64,000 nucleotides of DNA from Serratia symbiotica (GCA_900380265.1 LR025083.1:1922001-1986000); one strand, 5' to 3'. Shown: positions 24,317 through 37,171, counted from the first letter of the stretch. Notes: a model not told the origin generated them from the sequence alone. Numbers and translations are program-made.

Positions 24317-24340
24317 ATCAGACAATCTGAGTGAGCGCGC
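24317..24340 (-). other. 3' strand of the 16S rRNA processing stem
   Basis: Its minus-strand sequence is complementary to the leader at 26027-26048 over 22 bases with two mismatches. Together they flank the 16S gene and would form the RNase III cleavage stem. Confidence 0.8.
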
Positions 24341-24362
24341 CACATAAATCAATACCTATTAG

Positions 24363-25903
<1,541 letters not shown>

Positions 25904-26026
25904 AAAGCTTGATACACTTAATCGTGCTAAGTGTGCTTTAAGCTTTACTAAATGAATAGTAATTCATTTAGCTTGTCTTAAAGACTTTATATGTCATCCC
26001 GAAAGGGATTGGCATTGTCTTGTGGA

Positions 26027-26048
26027 GCGCCCACACAGATTGTCTGAT
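26027..26048 (-). other. 5' strand of the 16S rRNA processing stem (leader)
   Basis: Leader sequence on the minus strand, ATCAGACAATCTGTGTGGGC then GC, is the enteric rrn leader and pairs with 24317-24340 across the 16S gene. Confidence 0.8.
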
Positions 26049-26054
26049 GAATTT

Positions 26055-26064
26055 TTAAAGAGCA
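26055..26064 (-). promoter_or_regulatory. Leader boxA antitermination element
   Basis: TGCTCTTTAA on the minus strand immediately before AAATTCATCAGACA matches the canonical enteric rrn leader boxA and its flank. Confidence 0.85.
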
Positions 26065-26097
26065 AAGTATTCGCGATTGCAAAACTTCAGTTTGTCT

Positions 26098-26126
26098 ATA
26101 TTACGTTTTATTCATGGAACCGTCAA
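26098..26126 (-). promoter_or_regulatory. rrn P2 promoter
   Basis: TTGACG (-35, 26121-26126) and TAATAT (-10, 26098-26103) are separated by 17 bp on the minus strand, about 30 bp before boxA. This is a near-consensus sigma-70 promoter in the P2 position. Confidence 0.8.
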
Positions 26127-26198
26127 GCTTTTATTTTTACTTTTTATTTTTACCTGACCACACAAATTTAAAATCTAGATTTTTTGTGTCATTAAATG

Positions 26199-26226
26199 AG
26201 TATAGGGGGTTATCGGTAAACTGCAA
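26199..26226 (-). promoter_or_regulatory. rrn P1 promoter
   Basis: TTGCAG (26221-26226) and TATACT (26199-26204) are separated by 16 bp, the short spacing typical of rrn P1, with ATAACCCCC before the -10 box resembling E. coli rrnB P1. The usual G+C-rich discriminator after the -10 box is replaced by CATTTAAT, which would be expected to weaken control by ppGpp. Confidence 0.7.
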
Positions 26227-26275
26227 CAGCTATTTTAAAAATGTCACAGAAAGATTAAAATCTAAACAAACCACG

Positions 26276-27139
26276 CTAAAGAGCTAGTTCTCGCAATGTT
26301 TTTAGTCCATACCCACGCAAGACAGGCAATAAAGAATTAGCCTTTTCATCTAGTGTTACACAATACGCCAGGTTTTCTTCTTGAGTGGACAAAAAATTTT
26401 TTTGCATTGCAATCAGCCAAACGATACGACGGGCAACAGCAGCTCCGGAATCCACTAACCTAGTCCCTTTAAACAATACAAGCATTAATTCTTCCTCTAA
26501 TAATGAGAAATGAGTACAACCCAGCACTACGGTATCAGGTGGATTAGTCATCTTTAACCACGGATCCAGGATCTTCTTCAACGTTAGTAACGGTACAACC
26601 TCGCCATGCAGCTTAGCTTCCGCCAACTCCACTAATTCAGAAGAACCCAGCAGTTCTATTTTGCAGCCAGTAGCATAACGGGCGATTAATTCATGGATAT
26701 AATGGCGTTGAATAGTCCCGCGGGTAGCCAACAACCCAACTATACCGTTAACGGTAAGATCGGCAGCAGGTTTGATCGCAGGTACAACACCCACAACCGG
26801 AAAACTAAAGCGCTTACGCAATGCCAATAAGGAAATAGTACTGGCAGTATTACACGCGATAACCGCTATTACTATAGGGTGACATTGTTGTACTGCGCTG
26901 ACAATTTCTAGTACACGTTCAATGATGAAATCTTCAGATTTCTCGCTATACGGGAACGCCCCATTATCAAAGGCATATATGTAGTGGACAGAAGGTAGCG
27001 CCTGCCGAATATAGTGATACACCGACAAACCACCAACACCAGAATCAAATATCAGAACAGTCGGGCGAGAACTTACAATTCTGTTAGAAAGCATTTCTTC
27101 TTGTGAAGCAATATTCACTGATCGGTATAACCTAACCAT
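26276..27139 (-). CDS. murI: Glutamate racemase
   Basis: Cofactor-independent racemase that makes D-glutamate for peptidoglycan. Motifs are VLIFDSGVGGLSVY with the first acid, VIACNTAST with one catalytic Cys, and VVLGCTHFSLLEEE with the second Cys and its His neighbour. The frame is open up to a GTG at 27184 (302 residues). I prefer the ATG at 27139, preceded by GAGAC, which gives 287 residues against 285 in E. coli; ATG 27094 and GTG 27118 are alternatives. It ends about 50 bp before rrn P1, the usual murI-rrn arrangement. btuB, normally overlapping its 5' end, is absent. Retention implies some peptidoglycan synthesis. Confidence 0.94.
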   Translation of the reverse strand: MVRLYRSVNIASQEEMLSNRIVSSRPTVLIFDSGVGGLSVYHYIRQALPSVHYIYAFDNGAFPYSEKSEDFIIERVLEIVSAVQQCHPIVIAVIACNTASTISLLALRKRFSFPVVGVVPAIKPAADLTVNGIVGLLATRGTIQRHYIHELIARYATGCKIELLGSSELVELAEAKLHGEVVPLLTLKKILDPWLKMTNPPDTVVLGCTHFSLLEEELMLVLFKGTRLVDSGAAVARRIVWLIAMQKNFLSTQEENLAYCVTLDEKANSLLPVLRGYGLKTLRELAL

Positions 27140-27184
27140 AGACTGTCTCATTATGTTATAAACGGATTGCCAACCTCTGAGCAC

Positions 27185-27519
27185 AAAGCGTCAGAGTAAA
27201 ACTGAATAGATAGCAACCTGCTTTACTCTATAGCTAACAAAGGCCCATTGCGTTAATCGTTATGAGTGGCACTAAAATTTAGTGACCGCATGCAAGCAAA
27301 CGGACCAACAAGACGACTCTATTCAGGCATGAATAATAAATGCGGCGAACTAGCCTATATTAGCCAACCGCCTACAACCCGTACTATGTAACTGCACCCG
27401 GATAAAAACGCTGGCCAGATAACTTCCTATTGAAGTGATAGTAATCAACTTCCGGAATTACCACACAGATAAGCATCTTGGTGATAGCAAGCACAGCACC
27501 TACATTATAGTCGCTACAC
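27185..27519. other. Gene-free stretch where btuB should be
   Basis: Only about 0.3 kb separates murI from readable trmA. The enteric btuB gene (about 1.8 kb) must have been largely deleted, not just mutated. Nothing recognisable remains. Confidence 0.6.
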
Positions 27520-28465
27520 TGATTAGTACACCACTATCACAACATGCCAATCATGACCTATCTGCCATGATGAAGATGTGATCTACTAAATCAACATTGA
27601 GCTAAAAACTAGGAAGTAAGCAGCGCTTGCGATTCGATAAGCAGCCAAATACCTGCAAGTTGATCAAGCCGAGATAGATTTAGTCATTGCTGGCCGCAAC
27701 TCCGAACCCAGTACTGCACTATAAGGTGTTCCAGATCGCCTCGCTCTTGACACAGAGCGAAAATGATCGCTTCCTTTTATATCACAGCGCAAAACTGAAA
27801 GACCTTGACAGCATAACGCCGAACAGCTCCGAGTGATCGACGAATCCAGGGTTTTAACCTGCAGCTAATTAGCGATTTTTTAAAAATAAATATTACCAGA
27901 TCAACATCTTGCAGAGAAATCGCTAGCGAAAATCAACCTAATATAATCTCCAATAAGGTGGAGAAACAGGTTCAGCTAGGCCAATTCATAAATATTTTTA
28001 AATGCTAGAATGACGTTTCAGGGAACCAGCGCTTCAAAGTTGATATACTAGAACTATAGTATAACAGTTAACTTCTTGCTATCGCTAACAAGCGCTAATA
28101 TGCGTATTGGCGATAGAGGTTGGCAAGGCTCGGTTTCTGAGGACACTAAAAGATCGCATTTAACCACATTGATAACGTACAAATGATCCATATGATCTCG
28201 AAAGACTTAGGCATTCGCCGAATATAGCACGCCAGTGTAATCGACTAAAGAGGATTACGCATTGATCAGAAGAGATAGAAATAGGAGATAATTTTCTCGA
28301 CCCACCGCATGTTAAAATAACGATAGTACATGCTCATCCTTACATATTTCAGATCTCATAAAATGATAAAGCTGTACTTTAATCTACCAACATCAATACA
28401 CTAATATTGACAATTTTTCTTTCTAACTCATCGCATACTCACATATAAGATGAGTACTAATGTTA
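27520..28465 (+). pseudogene. trmA: trmA remnant (tRNA m5U54 methyltransferase)
   Basis: trmA lies on the opposite strand to murI in enterics, as here. Plus-strand pieces in order: HYHNMPIM (HYRMRAEF), HDEDVIY (HDGDDLY), FQIASLLTQSENDRFLLYH ([20 protein letters not shown]), then SASKLIY, a stop, NYSITVNFLLSLTSANMR ([23 protein letters not shown]), and finally QFFFLTHRI near QFPYTHHM at the C terminus. Names in brackets are E. coli TrmA. The catalytic and S-adenosylmethionine residues, including the GNGNF loop, are destroyed, and there are several stops and frame changes. Almost full length is nonetheless traceable. Confidence 0.9.
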
Positions 28466-28908
28466 AAAATCCAGTTGGCATAACCAAGAGCAATGCGGTA
28501 TCCCTAATTTATGATTCTTAGTCATTCATTTAGTGAGGCTTACGCCTTAATTTTCAGACTTCTCCAAACTACAGTATTCGATAAAAGATAGACAGAAATG
28601 AATTAGAGCTAAGTTTTGGACCCTACAATGCACGCTGTCACTTTCCATATCAAAAGCAAACACGGAAAAGAAGCGATCAACTTTAGTTGCCTATTATAGG
28701 ACACGCGATACAAATGACATCGACTCGTGCAGTAAATCAGCAAAGCAGTGCGCTTATCAAACATGCTACAAGCAAAACTGCTATGTAGCACTTGGCAGAA
28801 AGAACTATTATAACGTTAGCAACCAAGGCTGGCATTAAGTTACCGCCTTCACAGACTAGTTGCATGAGTCTGCTTTTTATTTACACATGGAACAGAGAAT
28901 TTTGATTA
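28466..28908. other. Decayed DNA, presumed yijD locus
   Basis: yijD should lie here on the minus strand just after fabR. A 60-residue frame at 28609-28791 does not resemble YijD. At 28852-28882 CAGACT and AGTCTG form a 6-bp stem followed by CTTTTTATTT on the plus strand, which could be an old terminator for trmA. Confidence 0.4.
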
Positions 28909-29517
28909 CTACCGATGATACCAATAATAAGCACCTTTTGAAATAATCCGCAATTGCAGCACTAGCCGTTCTTCCAAGAGTTGTTGTTGTGCAAGGTCAA
29001 TATCCAAAGCTTCTGCGCCAGCACTGAACACAATAGTTACCATGGCTTCTGCCTGTGCTTCCGTAAAGCTACGCGGAGTGTTGTTCTCCAGCTCAAGGTA
29101 ATCTGCCAATTCAGCTATAAAATGCTGGATCTCTCGCGCCACTGCTGCACGAAATGCAGAAGAAGTCCCAGACCGTTCACGCAAAAGCAAGCGGAATGCA
29201 TTGGGGTGGTTGCCGATAAACTCCATAAATGTAGAAACAGAAGTGCGAATCACATTACCGCCCTTTGCGATACGTTGACGTCCCTGGCGCATACATTGGC
29301 GCAACATTAATCCACTCTCGTCGACCATGGTCAGTCCTAACTCTTCGACGTCACGGAAGTGACGGTAAAACGAAGTAGGCGCAATCCCTGCTTCCCGTGA
29401 AACTTCCCGTAATCTTAAGCTGGAAAAGCTGCGCTCGGCACTCACTTGCCTGAATGCAGCTTCGACCAGAGATCGACGCGTCCGCTCTTTTTGTTGTGCT
29501 CTGACTCCCATATGCAT
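28909..29517 (-). CDS. fabR: TetR-family repressor of unsaturated fatty acid synthesis FabR
   Basis: DNA-binding repressor that acts with FadR on fabA and fabB to set membrane unsaturation. The N-terminal helix-turn-helix [19 protein letters not shown] is near-identical to enteric FabR, and the ligand-binding part [28 protein letters not shown] and [18 protein letters not shown] is also conserved. Here 202 residues end at KGAYYWYHR, about ten residues short of the E. coli C terminus, which is probably dispensable tail. The start may be ATG 29517 (MHMGVRAQQ) or ATG 29511 (MGVRAQQ). It sits alone between dead trmA/yijD and sthA, so a regulator has outlived most structural genes around it. Confidence 0.93.
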   Translation of the reverse strand: MHMGVRAQQKERTRRSLVEAAFRQVSAERSFSSLRLREVSREAGIAPTSFYRHFRDVEELGLTMVDESGLMLRQCMRQGRQRIAKGGNVIRTSVSTFMEFIGNHPNAFRLLLRERSGTSSAFRAAVAREIQHFIAELADYLELENNTPRSFTEAQAEAMVTIVFSAGAEALDIDLAQQQLLEERLVLQLRIISKGAYYWYHR

Positions 29518-29734
29518 ATCCAGATTAAATTGCTTTGTATTAGTCTAACGAGTGAAACTCGGCAATAAAGGGAATTTTATTACCACGGCATTAGGAGAAT
29601 CTACTGAATTACAGCTTATACCTCAACCCGCTATGTTCTGCTCCAAAAAGCCTAATGCTGATTGGATCAGCCTGACTCCATTATTCTAGGCTGCCATTAT
29701 CACTGTATAAAATAGATTTCCTAAAAGATAGCGA

Positions 29735-31000
29735 TCTCACTTTGATGCCATTGTAATTGCTTTTACGTTGGTGGTAAGGGTTCGTTCTTATAAGCCTAAG
29801 GCAGATAGAATAGACACTTGCTATTATTGAACGCTAAAATAAAACTGGAGATGGTTCTGAATATTCGCCACTGCCCATTCAAGGACGACTCCACACTGAC
29901 AACTTTATTAACCAGGAAACCTGACTTAACAAGCATCTATAGCTAGAATGCATCAATGAAAGCTCTTCTTCGGTAAGGCGCCGATTTGTCATTTATGACA
30001 CTGCAAATAGTGATACATAGCTCTATAGCTGCTATCTGTACCAACTATAGCCTGTTAACCTGCCGCTCCGCATCCTATTCCATGATGCGCACCTCAACTT
30101 TAGGCACACACGTATGTACAGCAGTTATTGTTTCCTTTGAGCTACATAAGAAAATACAGAATGTAATTATGTAGAGTTCCTAGTCACCAGCCGCACATCT
30201 GCTTCTATTTTCTAGAGCTTAAATATCAAGATGGATTTGATCAACATCCTTAACTACCTGTTTTCTTCCTCTATCAGGACATACCCGCATCGATTACATA
30301 TCAGTTATGGATTAACGCTTCCCTGATCCACTAACACGGAATTCGAACAAAGCGAAGGCACTCAAGGTATAGGTTTTATTTTAAATTCGGAAAGAAAGTA
30401 GAGGCGCTTTGTGTAAGCCAACCACATAGTAGCAAGTCCAAGTAATTACGTCGGAAATAGGCGTGCAACCTAATAGGCTCGTCATAGTGAAAATGTAAAG
30501 TTTGTTCCAAAATACTGGGTATGTTTATGCACTAAGTAATCTAGTCAACGGCCCGCTCGTATGACATGATTGGCTATGATCACACCCATCCCCTACATCA
30601 CTCTTAGAACTAAAAAACAAAAGGCGATTTGATCGTAGAGATTCCAAGCGGCAACGGCAACTATACCATTTAGGTAAGCAACTCCTTCGACAAAGTTGAA
30701 CAAGACTTTAAGACAACAAAAGATGCCATGTTAACTTGTGACCAGTTCAAACATCCTGCATTCGAAGACATCGTTGGAATACGCTCTACCTCATACAGAT
30801 CCTGTCGAATTGTCATACCTTACTAATCCTCAGCATCCTCTTCTTTTGCGAGTGTACGATAGGGATACACTCCATCGGCAAACTTTGATGAAACATTAAG
30901 CGTGAAAGGAAATTTCTGAACATTCTATTAATACTATCTTTGACTTATCCAACCATGCCAAAAATCTTAGCGTGTTTCTAGGTTAAATGCCTTAAAACTT
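29735..31000 (+). pseudogene. sthA: sthA remnant (soluble pyridine nucleotide transhydrogenase)
   Basis: sthA is divergent from fabR in enterics and this remnant lies in that place. The N terminus reads HFDAIVIAFTLVV, matching YDYDAIVIGSGPGG. LAIIER, a stop, then NKTGDGSEYS matches VAVIERYQNVGGGCTHW, with the redox Cys region lost. The C terminus reads EISEHSINTIFDLSNHAKN, matching NTIEYFVNTTFNYPTMAEA. The interval is about 1.27 kb against 1.4 kb, so net deletion has occurred as well as stops and frameshifts. SthA re-oxidises NADPH with NAD. Confidence 0.88.
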
Positions 31001-31002
31001 TT

Positions 31003-31895
31003 TTGACCACCATGTAACTTCCCGCATGGTGCTCGCAGTTCTTCTTACCAACTCTTCATAACGACGTCGATGCGGGAAAAATGGTTTCGCCGCAAAGGCG
31101 TAGTGCCATTTGGTGCAAGTGTGTAGCAATCTAGATTTTAAGCCGCCTTACACTCCAGCTGAAACGATACGGCTAACACAGATTGCAATATGATGCCGCT
31201 GCCAATTTCGATCATATCTTGAAGAGTTTCTAGGTGATGGCCCCAAAGTGAATATCCTCGCCTACACCTATTTAAAAACACCCATCACCTCCTCTCGCAG
31301 GCAGCCGACTTTTCCAAGAAAAGTATCTTGTCCTACTAAATCTAGCATTACACACCGCTCACAGGACGACTAGAGATTGTCAGAATATATAATCAACTTC
31401 ATGAACTCATTAAACAGCAGTTCTGCGATCGAGACTTCCGTTTTCCCACCTCAGTCAGAATAACTCTTTCTAGCAACGTACTGCTATAACGGTAGCCCAG
31501 AAGCGACTACCTTTTACTTCGACCAGCCAATCCCTGTCTTTAGAAAAGTATTCTGTAATATCGGGATGATTTTTGACAGAAGATCACCCATCCGGTTGTC
31601 TTCATACCAATATGGAGACGCCTGAACATAGATTTACCTTACCGGCGAACGTCTCATGCAAGACTTTCACTGCAAGTCGCACAATAGGTAACTCTTCCAC
31701 AAACCACAAACTTGCTTGAGTAAGCACATGGCTCTGCTGGTTACTTTTCGAAACCTCACCTAACTTATCTTCTAATTTATGGGTTCCTTCGCTAAGTTTG
31801 AGCTACCCAATTAACATTCAGTTAATTGGTAACACAATACGCAGTCCCGATACTTAGCAAAGGCGAGCAAGAACTCTAAATAACAAGAATGAATT
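31003..31895 (-). pseudogene. oxyR: oxyR remnant (peroxide-sensing LysR regulator)
   Basis: The gene follows sthA in convergent orientation, as in E. coli. The N-terminal side reads LFRVLARLC (LEYLVALAE) and, after stops, KLEDKLGEVSKSNQQSHVLTQ, split here as KLEDKLGEVS and SHVLTQA, matching KLEDELGVML and KVLFTQA. The C terminus reads RRYEELVRRTASTMR, matching SRYEQLAEAIRARMD. Stops occur in the recognition helix region. The redox-active cysteine segment could not be read. The cell has lost this peroxide response regulator. Confidence 0.87.
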
Positions 31896-34800
31896 TTATT
31901 TAAGCAATCCTTGATGGTAGAATTAATAAGATTTCTATATGATGATTAGCATCATCAATCACATTTATAGAATGCTAAATGATAAAGTGATCTGGAGTAG
32001 GTTATGCCAAATAGCTGATTTAAATAGAATTGTGATTCTTTCGTTGATACTGACATAGTATATCGTCCACTAATCAATTTACTACTCTTGTATTAAGAAG
32101 ATCAGGGCATTCCTTAACCTCTATTACTCATTTTATCAACAGGACAACCACCCACCAAAGGTTTATGGCTGGGCTATCAATATAGTAACTATCTGCTCTG
32201 AGGGAGATAATAGAAATACATGAGATTACTTAGCTGATTTGACTGTTTATCCGACGCTTTAGCTCTCCACCTAAAGCGACATACTTTTATTTCTGAACTT
32301 ATACGGCTAAAACCTAGTAGCTTTACTTTAGCTATAGCGTGTAACACTGTTAACAGCACTGCTTAGTTCTATTCTTTATTTATAGAAGTAAACATCTTAA
32401 TCAGTGCATTCCTGACTCTTCCCATATTGCCGACTAGCGACTCTTATTGGAAGAAAATAAGGACAAGTAGATAATCACGCTGATAGGCGATCTTCTTCAA
32501 CCTTAGCTTCACCAAACGCAAAAACTTCAAAGGAAACGCTATTCATACATGTTGAGCATATGCAATTAGCATTTATGTAATTGCAACAGTACTCCGGTGC
32601 TGTCTTTTAGACAATATATTGGAATATGCCAACAATCAGCAGTGCAACACAGTGAACCACTTATATATATTGTATAAGACATTTTTTAACCCAGTCACTC
32701 TTACCATTTCTCACAGTCGCAATTGGTTCTGTCATGCTACTTGTAGGGGTCATAACAGTCACGGGATTTGATTATAACTCGATATATAGCACGCGATACC
32801 GATAAGACCTACTCCACGTTGATGGCCTCGTATTGCTTCTTTCCTAATCACTGCTATAGGGATTATCACTTATGATTTGCTCCTACTACGCGGCCCTTCC
32901 CGCGGTTTAGATTACCTCCTGCTTAGGCTAATACGATACTTTTTATAAATCTATGGCCATGTACCCACTAGTGCTTATGCGGCGTATTACAGAGAATTCT
33001 CCACACAAGCTCTTAGGTTGAATATAGCAAGCATTTCAGGATAGCAATAGATGCTATCCGACGATGCTCTAATTAGAATCTAGCGTTCTTGCCTGTAATG
33101 CAGAAACATGTGCGAGAAAGCAGGCTGCAACTCCCTCAAAGACACGTTTGCTTTCCACTTATCTGTCTGCACGCTATAGCTGGCTTAAAACGCACTTAGT
33201 TATTTTTTCTACCCATCATACCGTAGCAGAAGCGAATTAGTACCGCCTATGCATCGCTCATTTGCGATGACTGTAGCGCTGATTAACGAAAGTCGAGCTA
33301 CTCAACAGCCTACTGCTCGCAGGCACTACATAAATCAGCAATAATGAGGACGCGCCATAGATATTGCAACCAATATTAGATATGAAAACGCTCCTCTTGC
33401 TTACATACTGTGAACAAATAGCTCAAATGTAATTCTTTTGTCCGTGGGATAGCCAAACCCTTCCTTCCACGACTGTACTCAACGACCACAATAGAGTTAG
33501 CAAGAGCGTTCTTTCTGCGGTATGTTTATATCTATAGCAAGAAGAAAACCCTGAATATTTAGCGTTTCGCATCGTATAAATTATTTTCAATCTGCATTGA
33601 CATGTGTATAACTGTATTCTCCAAATGGTTGACAGACATCTATACTACTGCAATAATGAGATGAAGATGAGTCATAGCTTTTTTACTCTGCATGTCTAAA
33701 AGAAGCGATTGTTTGCAATAGATGCGAGATCCTAAAATGCTCGTTTTATCCAACAAAGAAATTCTTATAAAATATAATGACCAAGCTAACAAACTTATTC
33801 AGTAAATCTCAGAGCACTAATACTACAATACACTAGAACTACACTCGCTTTGATGCCTAGAAATCACTTACCTTGTATACCAAAACCACCTTTTACGGCT
33901 TGAATTTGAGCATATTTATTACTTTTCTAATAAACACTAAACTTAATGATTTGATATCCCTTTAATTAGAATTATGTAACCCTGCATAAATAACAATCCC
34001 AGCTTGTTTATGCAAGCTCACGACACCTAAAATAGTATCAAGGCAGACTGTTTTTGTCTATGCGTTCTGTTTTTCTAACGGAACTATCTAGTTCAATAAG
34101 GAAGTGGCCGCCATTAAAAGGCGGCTGTCATGGGAGCGTTATCTTCCTGAGCTATTGAACCAATATAGTCAACACTAATAACCGATAGAGAATTCTGACT
34201 TGTCAGGCTTGAAATAATATTTTTAAATATGAGTGAGATATCCAGATCTAGCCATGCATAACCAGAAGGCGATCTTCCGGGTGAATTTGGTTGCCTAAAC
34301 CGCACCCATTTAGTAGCAGTTAATATGCTTGAGGGTCAGCAATAATTTGTCAAATACCGAATTATTCCGTCTATTAGACGGTAGACGCAGTATTTATGAA
34401 AGGTTACCAATTTATGGCAACAGCAATTACGCCATGCTCGCTTGGGAAAAATTTTGTTTATCTTATTAAATCATTTGCATACACAGGTAGATCACAACAC
34501 TTGACGCCTATCTTATTTAATCCCTTTATTAGTGGGATTAATTAGCGTAGGTGGCTCGCTTTACTTTATATGACGCGTTCCTCTGCGAGGCAGCGGAAAA
34601 CACTCTCAGATAAATTCTTAAATTCACTAAGTAAGACGCTGAAGTAGTACATTGAAAGGATTTTTCTTCTAGATCGGTTTGCTCCTAGCTGATTTCTAAA
34701 ATAAACAAACTACGGCATAATCGCTATACTTTCTTTTAACAATAAAACAGCTACCGAGGCCTCTAATACGAAATTACATGAGAAAGGCTTCTCTGTTTTT

Positions 34801-35312
34801 ATTTCTAATGATTTATTCATTTCCATTTTAAAGTTAAGCCAGTAGCCCGGGCAATTGAAACGCTATTCAAGAAAGCACTCACCTCATCGGCAAGTGACCA
34901 CCTGCAATACCCTAACTGATCTGGATATTGGCAATACCAAGTTGCGCACTCACATTCATTAGTCAACCATGGTTGACCATGCCTCCCAATGCGTGACTCC
35001 GGTTTGCCGTTATTATTTGCGTGATGAGCTACCATTGAGACCATCACGAATCCTTCTAGATGCCGACAGAAGGATCAAGTCCACGTCTCACCTAACGCCT
35101 AGCACCGTTACCGCTTGATTAGCATTTATATTAATTAACATCCCTCGACAACAAATCCTAATGTAGCTGATTGCTGATAGATGCCCAGCATTTACAAAAT
35201 GTTTTAGCAATATTAGGAACTCGTTTACATTGCCGACATAACCCACCACAACTTCAACCAGAAGGTTAAATAACCTCGAGGCTATACCGCGCCACTTTTA
35301 AGATTTCCATCA

Positions 35313-35351
35313 GATTATCTACTACTTACCTACTTTAAGTAGTAGATAATC
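35313..35351. repeat. 16-bp perfect inverted repeat
   Basis: GATTATCTACTACTTA at 35313-35328 is matched exactly by its reverse complement at 35336-35351 around a 7-base loop. No T-run follows on either strand. Confidence 0.9.
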
Positions 35352-37171
35352 ACTAAATACTGATGCTACTGGAGGTATCTGTCTGACATAGTAAACAGCT
35401 GATCTACTTCTTCTTCACGCGCTAATGCCGCATTACCTAGATTTCATAATTAACGGATTTATCGTTTTTACTGACACTGATTACAACAAGCGACTCCGTT
35501 GCGGGAACCCAAATAAATGTTCAGCATTACACCGCCTAACCGCCTATTCTTTCAGAATAGTTATCTAATTCTACCACTTTGATCGGGTACTTACTGTACA
35601 CTACAAAGCAGATATAGCAACACGCTAGGCCGAATACTCTTTTACAGCTACCAATCCTTGATTATATACACCTGCGCAGATACACCATGCTTAAAAAGAC
35701 ACTTAATTTTCACGGGACCACCTCACAGGCAAGTCCTGAATTTGGCTTGCAGTAACCGGAAGAGCAAGTACGCACCTATTTGAGGTAGTAACAATAACGG
35801 ACGCTACAATTGTAGCTGATCTCGCAGAGACTTATTAGAGTGTTGACTCTACGACAAGAAAACTGATTGACTAGTGTCGTTGATTGGCGGCCATTGTTCG
35901 CTGATTGAACAGATCTTAGTCAATAGAGGTTTGATCGGAAGCTGGAACAACGTTATGTAACAATCTTGGCACGGTGATAAACTATGGTTTTTGTCCGTTC
36001 ACTCTATCATCTCGCGAGAACATAACCCCTCCATTAGATCGTCTCACTCATGTTAAAAACCGACATCCTATAGGTTAAAACTGCCATTATACACACAGCA
36101 GATCATGGCCAGATCGAAGATCTACAAAGCATACCGCCAGAAAAACTGGCGCAATATAGTGACTGAATTTATGGCGGTAACGAAGCTACCCAAGTCGCCA
36201 CCTGGCCATTTTACAATATCATAAATCACTATCGTATGAACTCAACCATATCTTTCAAGTGAAATACAGATCGGAGAATAACTTTCCTGCATCTTAGCTT
36301 TCCGCTAAATCTACTCAAGCACTTATTAGTGTGCTACATCGCTACGATTCAGATAGCCCGTAACCTCTCATCTAGAATAAGATATGACACCAATAATCAC
36401 CTATTCAATATCTATCTATTCACCTTTCAGTTAATTATCAATGATAATCAAAGCACCTGTATTACTACGGGGTTTACCCAACGGTACTAACCTGTTAATA
36501 TTTATCATCATCTTAGCATCGAGATCCATTAACCATTCATTGAATACATTATATTTATTCCGTTAAGGCTCCCACACAAGCAACTTTCAATAGAAAAGTA
36601 AAACCTTCTCATCATATGGGAATATGTCAGGTATTAATTACCTCCTCTTCCAGGGCCAGTATTGCAACTTTATGCATCAAAGTGAATAAAGCATTAATCA
36701 ACTTCTTAACTGGATGAGTTGCTAATTTAGCTTGTTAAGCCGCTATACAGCCACTCACTGACCAAATACAGTCAAAAGACTGATTTAATTTGATTTATTC
36801 TTGGATATAGGCGATCTCAACCCTTCAAACCATCATGTATTTAGCCACCTCAGATCGCTAAACAATATATTATGTAGGATATTGAGCCTCTTTTACTTTT
36901 ACTACCTAGATTTATTATTACCAGTACATCACTTTACTGCAACCAGGACAGGCAAGCAAGCCTATACCCCCTCGTATTCGCATCCTTAACCGGCGTAGTT
37001 GCTTAACAATCCGACGCTCGGTTGTCAACACGATTGATCTGATGCACAAATCAATAGCTTAACTAATAGCAGTTCGCACCCCCGCAACAACATTACAAGA
37101 ACTAAGCCTTGGCGGTACCTTATTTCAGCATGAGATTTTGCTATATCCTAAATGGCAACAATAAAGCTAAT

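Larger units (their letters stand above)
23992..24362 (-). other. 16S-23S spacer without a tRNA gene
   Basis: The spacer is about 388 bases from the 16S 3' end to the 23S 5' end. Enteric spacers normally carry tRNA-Glu, or tRNA-Ile plus tRNA-Ala. No cloverleaf, T-loop GTTCRANNC in context, or CCA-ending acceptor stem is visible here. What remains is a boxA copy, the 3' strand of the 16S processing stem and a 20-bp hairpin at 24170-24189. The rest is A+T-rich. Confidence 0.8.
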
